Source of the DNA: an uncultured Flavobacteriaceae bacterium
Lineage (GTDB): Bacteria > Bacteroidota > Bacteroidia > Flavobacteriales > Flavobacteriaceae
Length of the DNA stretch: 64,000 bases
NCBI GenBank assembly: GCA_938029725.1
Contig: CALHGE010000009.1
Location: forward strand, 108,123-172,122
Reading direction: 5' to 3'
The notes beneath the pieces are model-generated. The model searched no databases and was not told the origin of the DNA. It saw only the letters and a list, made by a program, of their open reading frames with translations. The number at the start of each line of letters is the position of its first letter. The first letter of the stretch is position 1. Below are positions 1-8,673 of this stretch, one piece after another. The position numbers and the translations under genes are program-made.

Positions 1-65
1 CATCCCAAATTTTAGATTCGCTATTCCGATTTTTGGTTTTAGTTGCATTGATTGGCTTTATTATA

Positions 66-1142
66 TCAATTAGGTAAATACACTACACCACTAGAAGAAT
101 CTCTTTTCGCGCCTGTTACTGATTTCAGTACATTGGTTTCTTGTGCTACACGAAGTGCTCCCATTAAAGCAAAGACCAAAGCCTCTTTAAATTCGATCAG
201 CTCTTTTTTCGTTGCTACAATTTCGGTATCATTATCTAATTTTTCTTGAAGTACTTCAATTAAAAAATGGTTTAAAGCGCCACCTCCAGTAACAAACAAA
301 GAGTTCGATTTTTTAACACTATTTAAGTTCACTTGTTGCCCCACTTTTTCGCAAATATGGTGAATAGCGGTATGTAATAGATTCTCGGTAGTATCATCTG
401 TACTATCAACAATGGGTGCTACTTCTTCCACAAACCACTCATATCCGATTGATTTTGGATGTGGTAGTATATAGTATGTTAACCCGTTTAATCTATCGAG
501 CATAGGTTGATTTATATTTCCGGAACGCGCTAATTCACCTCCCTTATCATAGTCCAAATCAATTTTTCTGGTGATGTAATTTAAAATCATATTAGCCAAA
601 CCAATATCATAAGCAATTCGCCTTCCTTTTTGTTCTAATGATATATTACTAATTCCTCCTAGATTCAAACAAAAGTCATACTGTCCGAAAAATAACTGGT
701 CACCAATCGGCACCAGAGGAGCTCCTTGACCGCCTAAGGCGACATCATTGGTTCTAAAATCACAGATGACTTTACAGCCACTTTCATTTGCTAAATGCTG
801 CCCAGAACCGATCTGAAATGTGAGTCCGTGTTTGGGTTGATGATGCGTTGTATGTCCATGACTAGCAATGTAGTCAAGGTCAAGTTTTTTGTCCTTAATA
901 AATTGTTTCGCTTCTTTTCCTAACCATGTGCCGTAGGTATTATGGAATTGTAACAATTCGTTTGCCTTTAGGTAGATGGCGTCTTTTAGCTCCAATTGCA
1001 TCTCATCAGAATAGGAAAGGCTCTTGGTTTCCACAATCTCAAAAGACCATTCACCTGCATCTTTAGTGATATGACAATAACAGAGGTCTAGGCCATCTAA
1101 TGATGTTCCTGACATGAGGCCCAGTATTTTGTAAATTTTCAT
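66..1142 (-). CDS. anmK: Anhydro-N-acetylmuramic acid kinase
   Basis: Hydrolyses the 1,6-anhydro bond of anhydroMurNAc and phosphorylates it with ATP to give MurNAc-6-phosphate, the substrate of MurQ, in the cytoplasm. The 358-residue protein is close to the usual ~370. It opens with the family signature GLMSGTSLDGLD (residues 8-19, ATP-phosphate loop), has GGQGAPLVPIGDQL (about 138-150), and D179 in the segment YDIGLANM aligns with the catalytic base of E. coli AnmK. It is the last gene of the leftward operon, 6 bp after the NagZ-like gene. The neighbouring nagZ, ampG-like and murQ genes are exactly its pathway partners, so assignment is firm. The 65 bases to its left hold nothing I can recognise. 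Confidence 0.95.
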   Translation of the reverse strand: MKIYKILGLMSGTSLDGLDLCYCHITKDAGEWSFEIVETKSLSYSDEMQLELKDAIYLKANELLQFHNTYGTWLGKEAKQFIKDKKLDLDYIASHGHTTHHQPKHGLTFQIGSGQHLANESGCKVICDFRTNDVALGGQGAPLVPIGDQLFFGQYDFCLNLGGISNISLEQKGRRIAYDIGLANMILNYITRKIDLDYDKGGELARSGNINQPMLDRLNGLTYYILPHPKSIGYEWFVEEVAPIVDSTDDTTENLLHTAIHHICEKVGQQVNLNSVKKSNSLFVTGGGALNHFLIEVLQEKLDNDTEIVATKKELIEFKEALVFALMGALRVAQETNVLKSVTGAKRDSSSGVVYLPN

Positions 1143-1148
1143 AGGCTC

Positions 1149-2711
1149 TTAGTTTATGGTAACTGGTAGCATTCCTTTGGCTTCGATTTTTCCTAAAAAA
1201 TGATCGGTTGCCACATCTTGAAATTCAGCAAAAGTCTGATAGGCAATAACAATAGCTAAAGCTTCATCACTTTTGAAAAGATTCAAAACATAAGGGTTTC
1301 CAAAAAGATATAAAACCACATTTTTGGTTTGTATCAATTCGTTTATAAAATCAATTTCCTCTTGAAGCAGGCCAAAGTTATTAGCTGGTTTTACTTGCGG
1401 AGGTGTCAACAAAACTAGAATATTTTTCTCTTTTTTAAGCACTATTTTTGTTTCCTGTAAAGCATCTAAAATTTCTTTTGAAGCTTGTTCTAAAGCGGAT
1501 CGTTTTATGGTTAAGGTAGAGAAATCAGTAGCTCTAAAAGTTGTGATATCTGCTTTGGTGCCTCTTAGTAAAGTCAAACTATTTATGGCAAGTTTACGAT
1601 TGAGTTGACTGTCCGCTTCAGGTCTTAAATTTGAATTTGATATTTGAGCTTGCAAAGCTTTTTCTTTTAACTTCCATAAGCGTTGAAAACTTTCTTCTAT
1701 TTGTTCTTCGGATGCCTTATTAAGGATATTCGCAATTCCTTCAGGCACATTTTCAGCGAAGCATAAAACATCATTGCCTGCGTTGAAAGCAAGCCATTCT
1801 AATTCTCCTTTAATCGGATAGTTTTTAGATACGGCATGCATGTTTAAAGCATCGGAGATCACAAGGCCGTCGAAGCCCATCTCTTCTCTTAAAACTCCTT
1901 TGATAATTTCTTTTGATATACTTGAAGAAATGGTCTTCCCGTTCGCTAAAGAAGGTACAGATAAATGTCCAGCCATTACGGCGTCAACCCCAGATTCAAT
2001 CAATTTCTGGAACGGATAGAGCTCATTAGCAATTAATTCTTCTTTGGTTTTGTCAATCAATGGAAGTCCCAAATGTGAATCGGTAGCGGTATCACCATGG
2101 CCGGGAAAATGTTTGATACTTGTCAGAACACCTTCGCTTTGTGTTCCTTTTATATAGGCTAAGGCTTTCTGTGTTACTTTAATCTTGTCTTCTCCAAACG
2201 AGCGATACCCAATAACCGGATTATTGGGGTTGTTATTGATATCAATACAGGGAGCCAAATTCCAATGAATTCCCGCTGCTTTACAATCTCGTGCAATATT
2301 TCTTCCTACTTCGAAAATTAAATTATCATGGCCTTGAATCGCTCCTAAGGTAATTGCATACGGGTATTGCGGTGTGTTTTCAATTCGCATGGCCAAGCCC
2401 CATTCTGCGTCAATAGCAATCAGTAAAGGATATTTGGAAACACTTTGATAGCGTAGAATTAGGTTTTGAAGCGTTTCAAAACTATCTGCGTTATATATAA
2501 CTGTTTTTTCACCTTCATAGTTGGTAGCAGCACTTGCGCGACTGTGAAAAAAACAGATGGCACCTATACCGTGGTTTTGTATTAAATTTTCTAAGTTTTG
2601 AATTTCTTGCTCGGTATCATTAACAAAGGCTGCGGGCATAAATAGTTGCCCGACTTTCTCAGAAAAGGATAGTACGTTCTTAACACTTTTATAAGCTACT
2701 GTTTTATTCAT
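1149..2711 (-). CDS. nagZ: Cytoplasmic NagZ-type beta-N-acetylhexosaminidase (GH3)
   Basis: Predicted to remove the non-reducing GlcNAc from GlcNAc-anhydroMurNAc or muropeptides inside the cell. The 520 residues contain a GH3 N-terminal barrel with the NagZ-type catalytic loop KHFPGHGDTATDSH (residues 200-213, the Asp-His acid/base dyad) and the nucleophile in ISDALNM (D287). After about residue 370 comes a shorter GH3 C-terminal-like domain. No signal peptide or membrane segment is visible, which argues for a cytosolic location. It sits 2 bp after the AmpG-like permease and 6 bp before anmK, so the three are probably translated from one mRNA. A longer exported paralogue lies at 53159-56068; the barrels are clearly related. 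The exact substrate (anhydro-disaccharide against peptide-bearing form) is inferred. Confidence 0.88.
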   Translation of the reverse strand: MNKTVAYKSVKNVLSFSEKVGQLFMPAAFVNDTEQEIQNLENLIQNHGIGAICFFHSRASAATNYEGEKTVIYNADSFETLQNLILRYQSVSKYPLLIAIDAEWGLAMRIENTPQYPYAITLGAIQGHDNLIFEVGRNIARDCKAAGIHWNLAPCIDINNNPNNPVIGYRSFGEDKIKVTQKALAYIKGTQSEGVLTSIKHFPGHGDTATDSHLGLPLIDKTKEELIANELYPFQKLIESGVDAVMAGHLSVPSLANGKTISSSISKEIIKGVLREEMGFDGLVISDALNMHAVSKNYPIKGELEWLAFNAGNDVLCFAENVPEGIANILNKASEEQIEESFQRLWKLKEKALQAQISNSNLRPEADSQLNRKLAINSLTLLRGTKADITTFRATDFSTLTIKRSALEQASKEILDALQETKIVLKKEKNILVLLTPPQVKPANNFGLLQEEIDFINELIQTKNVVLYLFGNPYVLNLFKSDEALAIVIAYQTFAEFQDVATDHFLGKIEAKGMLPVTIN

Positions 2712-2713
2712 TT

Positions 2714-3976
2714 TTAAATTTTTGCTTTACCGAAATCAGCTGGGTATTTGAGATATCTCAAAATCACAAATGCAGGAAGGGCAGCCAGTACTACCCATAT
2801 AAAGAAACCATCGTAGCCTAGCCATTCTTGCATATAACCACTGATTAGACCAGGTAACATCATGCCTAGGGCCATAAAACCAGTAGCTAATGCATAGTGC
2901 GATGTTTTAGAATTCCCTTCGGCTACATAAATTAAGTAAACCATAAAGCCTGCAATGCCGAAACCATAGCCGAATTGTTCTACGATAACAGTACCAATTA
3001 CGGCCCAAGCTTCTGTAGTTTCAGTAACGGCTAACAATGCGTAAAGCGCATTCGGTGCATTGAGTGAGATTAGCATTGGTAGCATCCATTTTTTTAATCC
3101 TTGACGTGAGATTAATACGCCACCGAGAATACCTCCGATAGTTAAAAAAATAACACCAATTGTTCCGTAAATGGTGCCAACTTCGGTGGTGCTATACCCT
3201 AATCCGCCTACCGATGTTGGATCTAATAGAAATGGAGAAGCCATTTTTACTAATTGCGATTCACCTAATCTGAAGAATAAAATAAACGTTATGGCCAAGC
3301 CCATACCTGGTTTGCTAAAAAAGGAGGTAAAAACTTCAAAAAAACCTTTTGGTTTTTCGAGTGCTATAGCTCCTGAACTTTCGAATTTTGGGGTTACAAA
3401 GAAATTCGATAGGGTCATCAGCAACATGAGCGATCCTGCGCATATCATGGTGTACGACCAGGCTTTTGTATTATCTCCATATTTATTTTCGAGAAATCCT
3501 GCTAGCACAACTAATAGCCCTTGGCCAGTTACACTTGCTAGTTTGTAAAATACCGAGCGCATGCCAACAAAAAACGATTGTTTTTCTTCAGTTAGGCCAA
3601 TCATGTAATAGCCGTCAGTTGCAATATCATTTGTGGCAGAGGCAAAAGCAACCATCCAAAAACAGGCTAGACTCGCTACGAAAAAGATATTTGTTGGCAA
3701 TGATAAACCTATCGCTAAAAGTGCTACGGAGGCAAGTAATTGCATTCCTAAAAACCAATTTCGTTTTGTGCTTTTAAGATCTACAAAAGGGCTCCATAGT
3801 GGTTTTATAACCCAAGGAATGTATAATAAACTTGTATATAAACCTAAATCAGAATTACTAAAACCTAATCTTTTGTACATTATAACCGAAACGGTAACTA
3901 CTAATGCATAGGGTAATCCTTGAGCAAAATAGAGACTCGGTACCCAAGCCCAAGCCCATTTGTTTTTTTGAATCAT
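2714..3976 (-). CDS. AmpG-like MFS permease for muropeptide sugars
   Basis: A 420-residue, roughly 12-helix major facilitator protein. The N-terminus WAWVPSLYFAQGLPYALV resembles the conserved start of AmpG permeases (YFxQGLPY), followed by the loop KPLWSPFVDL after helix 2. AmpG proteins import GlcNAc-anhydroMurNAc (with or without peptide) across the inner membrane by proton symport. Position in the operon, directly upstream of nagZ and anmK with a 2-bp gap, supports import of anhydro-disaccharides. A 138-bp spacer separates it from the upstream hydrolase gene, so a second promoter or partial terminator there is possible. The family match is secure; the transported substrate is inferred from context. 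Confidence 0.85.
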   Translation of the reverse strand: MIQKNKWAWAWVPSLYFAQGLPYALVVTVSVIMYKRLGFSNSDLGLYTSLLYIPWVIKPLWSPFVDLKSTKRNWFLGMQLLASVALLAIGLSLPTNIFFVASLACFWMVAFASATNDIATDGYYMIGLTEEKQSFFVGMRSVFYKLASVTGQGLLVVLAGFLENKYGDNTKAWSYTMICAGSLMLLMTLSNFFVTPKFESSGAIALEKPKGFFEVFTSFFSKPGMGLAITFILFFRLGESQLVKMASPFLLDPTSVGGLGYSTTEVGTIYGTIGVIFLTIGGILGGVLISRQGLKKWMLPMLISLNAPNALYALLAVTETTEAWAVIGTVIVEQFGYGFGIAGFMVYLIYVAEGNSKTSHYALATGFMALGMMLPGLISGYMQEWLGYDGFFIWVVLAALPAFVILRYLKYPADFGKAKI

Positions 3977-4114
3977 ATGATAAGTTCAAGTTTTAAAAAA
4001 AAATGATAGGCTAGGATTTTTAGAAAAAATTCAGCCTTTTAGCAGAACATCTTCTGCGCTTCAGATTGCCCACAGCTATCTTTGTTTCACCATTCAAGGA
4101 GGCAATCCATTAAA

Positions 4115-5653
4115 TCAATTTTCGTTCTTCGTATTTTGTACTTTATGTTTTGATTTTAAATGTACAATTATCGGTTTAGATTCTCTTCCAAAGAAATCAA
4201 TAAAAGTCATAGCGATGTATTTTCTTTTCTTGCTTATTTCTGAGGGAAGAATTAGTTCTGTTTTATTTTGAATAGCTAGTTTAGCGATTAGTTTATTAAT
4301 CGGGTAGCTGTCTTTTTTGTTTTTACCAGAGGGATAAATCATAACATATCGAAATGAATTTAAATTTTTGTGTGTCAGTTTAATAGATTCATTTTCTACA
4401 CTGCTGATTTTTAGGTCAATTGGATTTCTATTCGTGCGAGAGGCCAACGCCGAAACTGGCGGGAGTGCCGTTTTTTTATAATATTTCCTCTTCAGGTATT
4501 TTAATACATCTTCATTATCATTCATTAGACTTTTTGCACTAAAAAAAGCGTTCCCTTGAACCACATTTTTTTCGCGGGCATAATTAATTTGATTTGGAAG
4601 TTCTTTTTTGTGATCCCAAGCCTTATCGTTGTTATTTCTAATTTTATATGGGCCGTTACCGATATAGAGATTTGTATTTTCACTTTTGTTAGACCACCAG
4701 TCAACAATTTTACGGTGCGAAGCTACAGGAAGCTTCATGCTCCAATATACTTGAGGAATTAAATAGTCTAGCCATCCATTTTTCATCCACAATAAAGGAT
4801 CTGCATATAAATCATCATAGGTAGTTTGCCCCGCTTTCGTATCGGAACCGTTCGAGTCTGTAGAATTATTTTTCCAAACCCCAAAAGGACTCACACCAAA
4901 CTGCACCCAAGGTTTTCGAGTTTTGATAATTGCATGACTGTTTTTGATTAGAGAATCAATATTGCTGCGTCGCCAGTCTTCTAGTTTTTGGTTGGGAAGC
5001 GCACAGTTATAATAAGAAGTAGTATCATTAAAAACTTCACCTTTTATGGTGTAAGGATAGAAGTAATCATCAAAATGAATCGCATCTACATCGTAATTCG
5101 AAACAACCTCGTCGATAACAGAAATCATTTTTTGTTGTACTTCAGGAAGTCCGGGGTCGTAGTAGTATTTCTTTCCGTATTTCAACATCCATTCGGGATG
5201 TAAATTGTAATCGTGTGTTGGACTTAGAAGCTCAGTTTTTAAATCAAAGGTTGCTCTATATGGGTTGAGCCAAGCATGAAATTCCATTCCTCGTAGATGC
5301 GTCTCGGTAATCATCCAACTCAAAAGTGCTGATTTTGAAGCCGAGATTTCACCTTCTGTTCCGCTGAGAAATCGAGACCACGGTGCATGGCTAGATTCGT
5401 AGAAAGCATCACCAGCGGTTCTGATTTGCACTATTGCTGCATTAAAGTTGAGGTCTTGGTAAAAATCGAGTATTTCGAGAAAATCCTTCTTTTGTTTTTC
5501 AGTGGAATCGTTTCCATTTTTTGGCCAGTCGATATTTACAACGGTAGCAACCCAGAACCCTCTAAATTCTGTTCTAGGTTGCACGCTAGGTTTGAAAACC
5601 GAGCACGAGCTCAAAGTTATAAAGAGCACTAATAATAAAAGTATTCGCAGCAT
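4115..5653 (-). CDS. DigH/YngK-like glycan hydrolase lipoprotein (GHL10, DUF187)
   Basis: The 512-residue protein begins with a lipoprotein signal (lipobox LSSC, Cys about residue 17), so it should be anchored in the envelope. The body from about residue 30 matches the glycosyl-hydrolase-like family 10 (PF02638, UPF0748): EFRGFWVATVVNIDWP at the start, then FHAWLNPYRA, DAIHFDDYFYPY, QFGVSPFGVW and WLDYLIPQVYW, which build the barrel and contain acidic residues expected in the active site. E. coli DigH (YddW) of this family cuts peptidoglycan glycan strands that have lost their peptides. Its place 32 bp downstream of nagB and upstream of the AmpG-like permease suggests it supplies glycan fragments for salvage. 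The C-terminal ~110 residues look like a separate beta-rich domain. The role is inferred from family and context. Confidence 0.82.
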   Translation of the reverse strand: MLRILLLLVLFITLSSCSVFKPSVQPRTEFRGFWVATVVNIDWPKNGNDSTEKQKKDFLEILDFYQDLNFNAAIVQIRTAGDAFYESSHAPWSRFLSGTEGEISASKSALLSWMITETHLRGMEFHAWLNPYRATFDLKTELLSPTHDYNLHPEWMLKYGKKYYYDPGLPEVQQKMISVIDEVVSNYDVDAIHFDDYFYPYTIKGEVFNDTTSYYNCALPNQKLEDWRRSNIDSLIKNSHAIIKTRKPWVQFGVSPFGVWKNNSTDSNGSDTKAGQTTYDDLYADPLLWMKNGWLDYLIPQVYWSMKLPVASHRKIVDWWSNKSENTNLYIGNGPYKIRNNNDKAWDHKKELPNQINYAREKNVVQGNAFFSAKSLMNDNEDVLKYLKRKYYKKTALPPVSALASRTNRNPIDLKISSVENESIKLTHKNLNSFRYVMIYPSGKNKKDSYPINKLIAKLAIQNKTELILPSEISKKRKYIAMTFIDFFGRESKPIIVHLKSKHKVQNTKNEN

Positions 5654-5685
5654 TTATATTTTGACTCAAGCGTTACGATACAAAC

Positions 5686-7605
5686 CTAATCAAACTTATG
5701 CCTCACAAAAGCTTCCATTGCAGCATAAGCAGAAAGACCAAGTTTAGTATATCTTTTTGCGGTATCACGATTTCGTTCTTCAGCGCGCATCCAGAATTCT
5801 CTAGAATCATCACCCTGAAACATGACACCATCTTTTTGTGATTGATGTGCAAAAATAGCATTGCGCTTTTTTAATACTTGCCCCGGACTCATAGGTACGG
5901 CCATCTCGATCTCATTGATATCCCATTCATGCCACGCGCCACGGTATAGCCAAAGCCAACAATCTTTCATATATGGTTCAGATTTTAAGCTTTTCATTGC
6001 TTCAAAAACGGCATCAAGACAAACACGGTGTGTACCATGCGGGTCAGCCAAGTCACCAGCAGCAAATATTTGATGCGGTTTTATTTCTTGAATGATATTT
6101 ACCATTATAGCTGTATCTTCTTCTGAAAGATTATTCTTTTTTATAGTTCCTGTTTCATAGAAGGGTAAATCAAGAAAATGAACCTTAGAGTCTTCTAGGC
6201 CCAAATAACGCGTAGCCGCGTAAGACTCCCCGCGTCTAATATTGCCTTTAAGCTGCCTTACTTCAGGGGAATCAAAATTACTTTCCTTCCTAGCTTTTAT
6301 AGAATCTATTATGATCTGCGCTTCCGCAGAGCTAGAAATCTGTTTTGAAATCTCAGCGTATTTTCTAGCGTCCATATCAGACACAGCAATGTTTCCAGAA
6401 GTTTGATAGACTACATGTACTTCATGACCTTGCTCAATTAATCTGTCAAATGTACCTCCCATTGAAATTACATCGTCATCAGGGTGAGGGCTGAAAATAA
6501 TAACTCGTTTTTTTATTGGTGTTGCTCTTTCAGGTCTATTCGTATCGTCAGCTTTCGGTTTTCCACCTGGCCAGCCTGTAATAGTATGCTGAAGACGATT
6601 GAACATCTTAATGTTAAGGTCATAAGAATCTTGGGTCATGAGTAAATCGGCCATCCCATTGTCGTTGTAATCCTTATCCGTCAGGCTCAAAATAGTTTTA
6701 TCCATTTTGGTGCAAAGCCATACAATTGCCTTTGCTGTGCGCTCCTCAGTCCATTCACAAGGCCCTACTAGCCAAGGGGTTTTGTTTCTTGTTAATTCGC
6801 TGCCAGCTCCTGTATCTAATACAAAGGTACAGTTCTTATGGTTTTGAAGATAGGTGGCTGGAACATGTGATGACACCGCTTCTTCAATTGTTTTTTTAAT
6901 GATATTAGCTTTATTCTGACCCCAGCCGAGAAGCACAATTCGTTTTGCATTTCGAAGGGTAGAAATACCCATTGTAATTGCCCTTCTAGGAACATTATCA
7001 ATACCTAAAAATGAAGGTGCAGCATCAACTCTTGTAATGTGATCTAAGGTGATAACTCTAGTTCCAGAATTGTAATGTGAACCAGGTTCGTTAAAACCAA
7101 CATGGCCCGTTCGTCCGATTCCTAGAAGTTGAAAATCAAGCCCTCCGAAATCTTTTATTTTTTTCTCATAGGATAAACAGTAGTCAACTACCGCGTCATT
7201 AGGGACTTTACCGTCTGGAATATGAATATTTTCAGGAAGTATATCAATATGATTAAACAAATGCTCATGCATGAAATAGTGGTAACTCTGAGTATTTTCT
7301 TTATCCATAGGTAGATACTCATCTAGATTAAAAGTGACTACGTTTTCAAAACTAAGCCCTTCCTCTTGATGCATGCGTACCAATTCTTCGTAAACTCGAA
7401 TAGGAGATGAACCTGTCGCCAAACCAAGAACACACATTTTGTTTGACAATTGTTTTTTCTTAATAAGATTGGCAATCTCCTCAGCCACTTCAATAGATGC
7501 GTCATTTGAGTTTTCAAAAATAACATTGTGAATCTTCTCAAAACGAGTTTCTTCAAATTGTCCTACGGGTTTGTAACGGATGTGAGTTTCACTTCTTGTT
7601 GCCAT
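5686..7605 (-). CDS. nagB: Glucosamine-6-phosphate deaminase fused to a PIG-L deacetylase domain
   Basis: NagB converts GlcN-6-phosphate to fructose-6-phosphate and ammonia. Residues about 20-290 are NagB: GLATGSSPIRVYEEL (61-75), FNLDEY (92-97) and GIGRTGHVGFNEP (162-174) with H168 and E173. The position that is the catalytic Asp141 in E. coli is threonine here (T166). From about residue 365 a PIG-L/LmbE deacetylase domain follows, with its zinc site intact: SPHPDDD (372-378) and DPHGTH (521-526). At 639 residues it is more than twice a plain NagB (~265). The second domain may deacetylate GlcNAc-6-phosphate, replacing NagA, which is absent from the window. It is the first gene of the leftward operon, divergent from the DeoR-type regulator. 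Deaminase assignment is strong; deacetylase substrate is inferred. Confidence 0.9.
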   Translation of the reverse strand: MATRSETHIRYKPVGQFEETRFEKIHNVIFENSNDASIEVAEEIANLIKKKQLSNKMCVLGLATGSSPIRVYEELVRMHQEEGLSFENVVTFNLDEYLPMDKENTQSYHYFMHEHLFNHIDILPENIHIPDGKVPNDAVVDYCLSYEKKIKDFGGLDFQLLGIGRTGHVGFNEPGSHYNSGTRVITLDHITRVDAAPSFLGIDNVPRRAITMGISTLRNAKRIVLLGWGQNKANIIKKTIEEAVSSHVPATYLQNHKNCTFVLDTGAGSELTRNKTPWLVGPCEWTEERTAKAIVWLCTKMDKTILSLTDKDYNDNGMADLLMTQDSYDLNIKMFNRLQHTITGWPGGKPKADDTNRPERATPIKKRVIIFSPHPDDDVISMGGTFDRLIEQGHEVHVVYQTSGNIAVSDMDARKYAEISKQISSSAEAQIIIDSIKARKESNFDSPEVRQLKGNIRRGESYAATRYLGLEDSKVHFLDLPFYETGTIKKNNLSEEDTAIMVNIIQEIKPHQIFAAGDLADPHGTHRVCLDAVFEAMKSLKSEPYMKDCWLWLYRGAWHEWDINEIEMAVPMSPGQVLKKRNAIFAHQSQKDGVMFQGDDSREFWMRAEERNRDTAKRYTKLGLSAYAAMEAFVRHKFD

Positions 7606-7657
7606 TATGCTGCTGTAATTCGTTAAATTATGAATTGTTTGTAAATGCTTATTATGG

Positions 7658-7665
7658 CAAAAGTA
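7658..7665 (-). promoter_or_regulatory. Possible -7 element for the nagB operon
   Basis: On the minus strand this reads TACTTTTG, a perfect match to the Bacteroidota -7 consensus TAnnTTTG, about 53 bp before the nagB start. A TTG lies only 13 bp further upstream (7679-7681), shorter than the usual 17-23 bp spacing, so the -33 element is uncertain. Confidence 0.4.
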
Positions 7666-7681
7666 GGCATTATAATTACAA

Positions 7682-7752
7682 TTTGCTGTTTTTTGCTATA
7701 TATTTTGCTGTTTTCTGCGTTTATAAAAATATTAATTAATTAAAACAGTAAA
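7682..7752. promoter_or_regulatory. Candidate operator: three copies of TTTGCTGTTTT
   Basis: TTTGCTGTTTT occurs at 7682-7692 and again at 7704-7714, an offset of 22 bp or two helical turns; a shorter TTTGCT lies between them at 7692-7697. An inverted copy with one mismatch, AAAACAGTAAA, lies at 7742-7752. All are in the 313-bp region between nagB and the regulator start, next to the possible nagB promoter. DeoR-type repressors commonly bind repeated short motifs, so this is the likely site for the adjacent regulator. Binding is inferred from position and repetition only. The rest of this spacer is AT-rich with no gene. Confidence 0.5.
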
Positions 7753-7918
7753 AAACGGCATTCTAATAAATTTCCTATCTTTACAGAGTAATTTATTTTG
7801 GACGATAAAAAAATCACCCAATTTCGCCCATTCCGCAAAGAGATAATTGGAGACAACCTTTGTTGTATTCTTTAGAATTCAGGAAAAAGAACAAAGATTA
7901 GGGCAGTACCTTTATGAT

Positions 7919-8668
7919 ATGTTAAAAGAAGAACGACAACAGACGATATTGAACGAGGTAGAACTGCATAATCGCATACTATTAACTGATATTGCAGAAA
8001 CACTAGATGTATCTATAGATACCGTTCGTAGAGATGTAAAAGAACTAGATGCAGAGCAGAAACTTCGAAAAGTACATGGTGGCGCAATTTCTTTGGGTTT
8101 TACAACTAGTAGCACTCGAAATACGAATATTTATGCGCTTGCCGAAAAAACAAAAATTGCTAAAAAAGCATTGTCACTTTTAAAAGAAGGTGCTGTTATT
8201 TTTGTAGATGGAGGTACCACTTGCTTGGAATTAGCACGATTGATACCCGTAGATCTTGAATTAACTTGTTTTACGCTTAGTTTACCGGTGGCCATGGAAC
8301 TAGCTTCAAAACCAAATGTGACTGTTATTTTTATTGGTGGCCAGATTTCTAAGGATGCTCAAATATCTATTGGTGCAAATGCGATTCTTAATCTTTCAGA
8401 AATAAAGGTTGACTTCAGCTTTATAGGAACAGGATATGTAGACCCTCAGTATGGCTTAACGGAATTTGATTGGGACATTGTACAGCTAAAAAAAGCCGTA
8501 ATTAAGGCCGCTAAGAAAACGGTACTTTTGTGTATCTCTGAGAAATTGAATTCGCAACATCGTTATAAAACCTGTGATATTAATGCGATTAATACGATGA
8601 TTACCGAATTAGTACCAGAAAATGACCTATTAAGAAGCTTTAGAACTCACGACATTCATCTTTTATAA
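7919..8668 (+). CDS. DeoR/GlpR-family transcriptional regulator of the salvage locus
   Basis: A 249-residue regulator. The N-terminal winged helix-turn-helix runs from about residue 5 to 60 (LKEERQQTILNEV, then LTDIAETLDVSIDTVRRDV, then KVHGGAI), the classic DeoR layout. The remainder is the DeoR sensor domain, related to sugar-phosphate isomerases, with DGGTTCLELA at its phosphate-binding loop. Start choice: the reading frame is open back to 7847, but ATG at 7919 gives the standard MLKEERQQ beginning of the family. murQ follows 5 bp after the stop, and the divergent partner is nagB. It probably senses a phosphorylated amino sugar (MurNAc-6-P, GlcNAc-6-P or GlcN-6-P) and represses both directions. 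Confidence 0.9.
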   Translation: MLKEERQQTILNEVELHNRILLTDIAETLDVSIDTVRRDVKELDAEQKLRKVHGGAISLGFTTSSTRNTNIYALAEKTKIAKKALSLLKEGAVIFVDGGTTCLELARLIPVDLELTCFTLSLPVAMELASKPNVTVIFIGGQISKDAQISIGANAILNLSEIKVDFSFIGTGYVDPQYGLTEFDWDIVQLKKAVIKAAKKTVLLCISEKLNSQHRYKTCDINAINTMITELVPENDLLRSFRTHDIHLL

Positions 8669-8673
8669 CTTTT

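Noticed and set aside
1..65. Start of the window before anmK
   Set aside because: Too short to assign; no codon pattern or motif recognised on either strand.
4042..4057. Hairpin GCAGAA-CATC-TTCTGC between the hydrolase and AmpG-like genes
   Set aside because: Only 6 bp and the T-rich stretch in the leftward direction starts too far from the stem, so a terminator call is not supported.
7847..7918. N-terminal extension of the DeoR-type regulator
   Set aside because: Its 24 residues do not resemble the family, which begins at MLKEERQQ; the ATG at 7919 is preferred.
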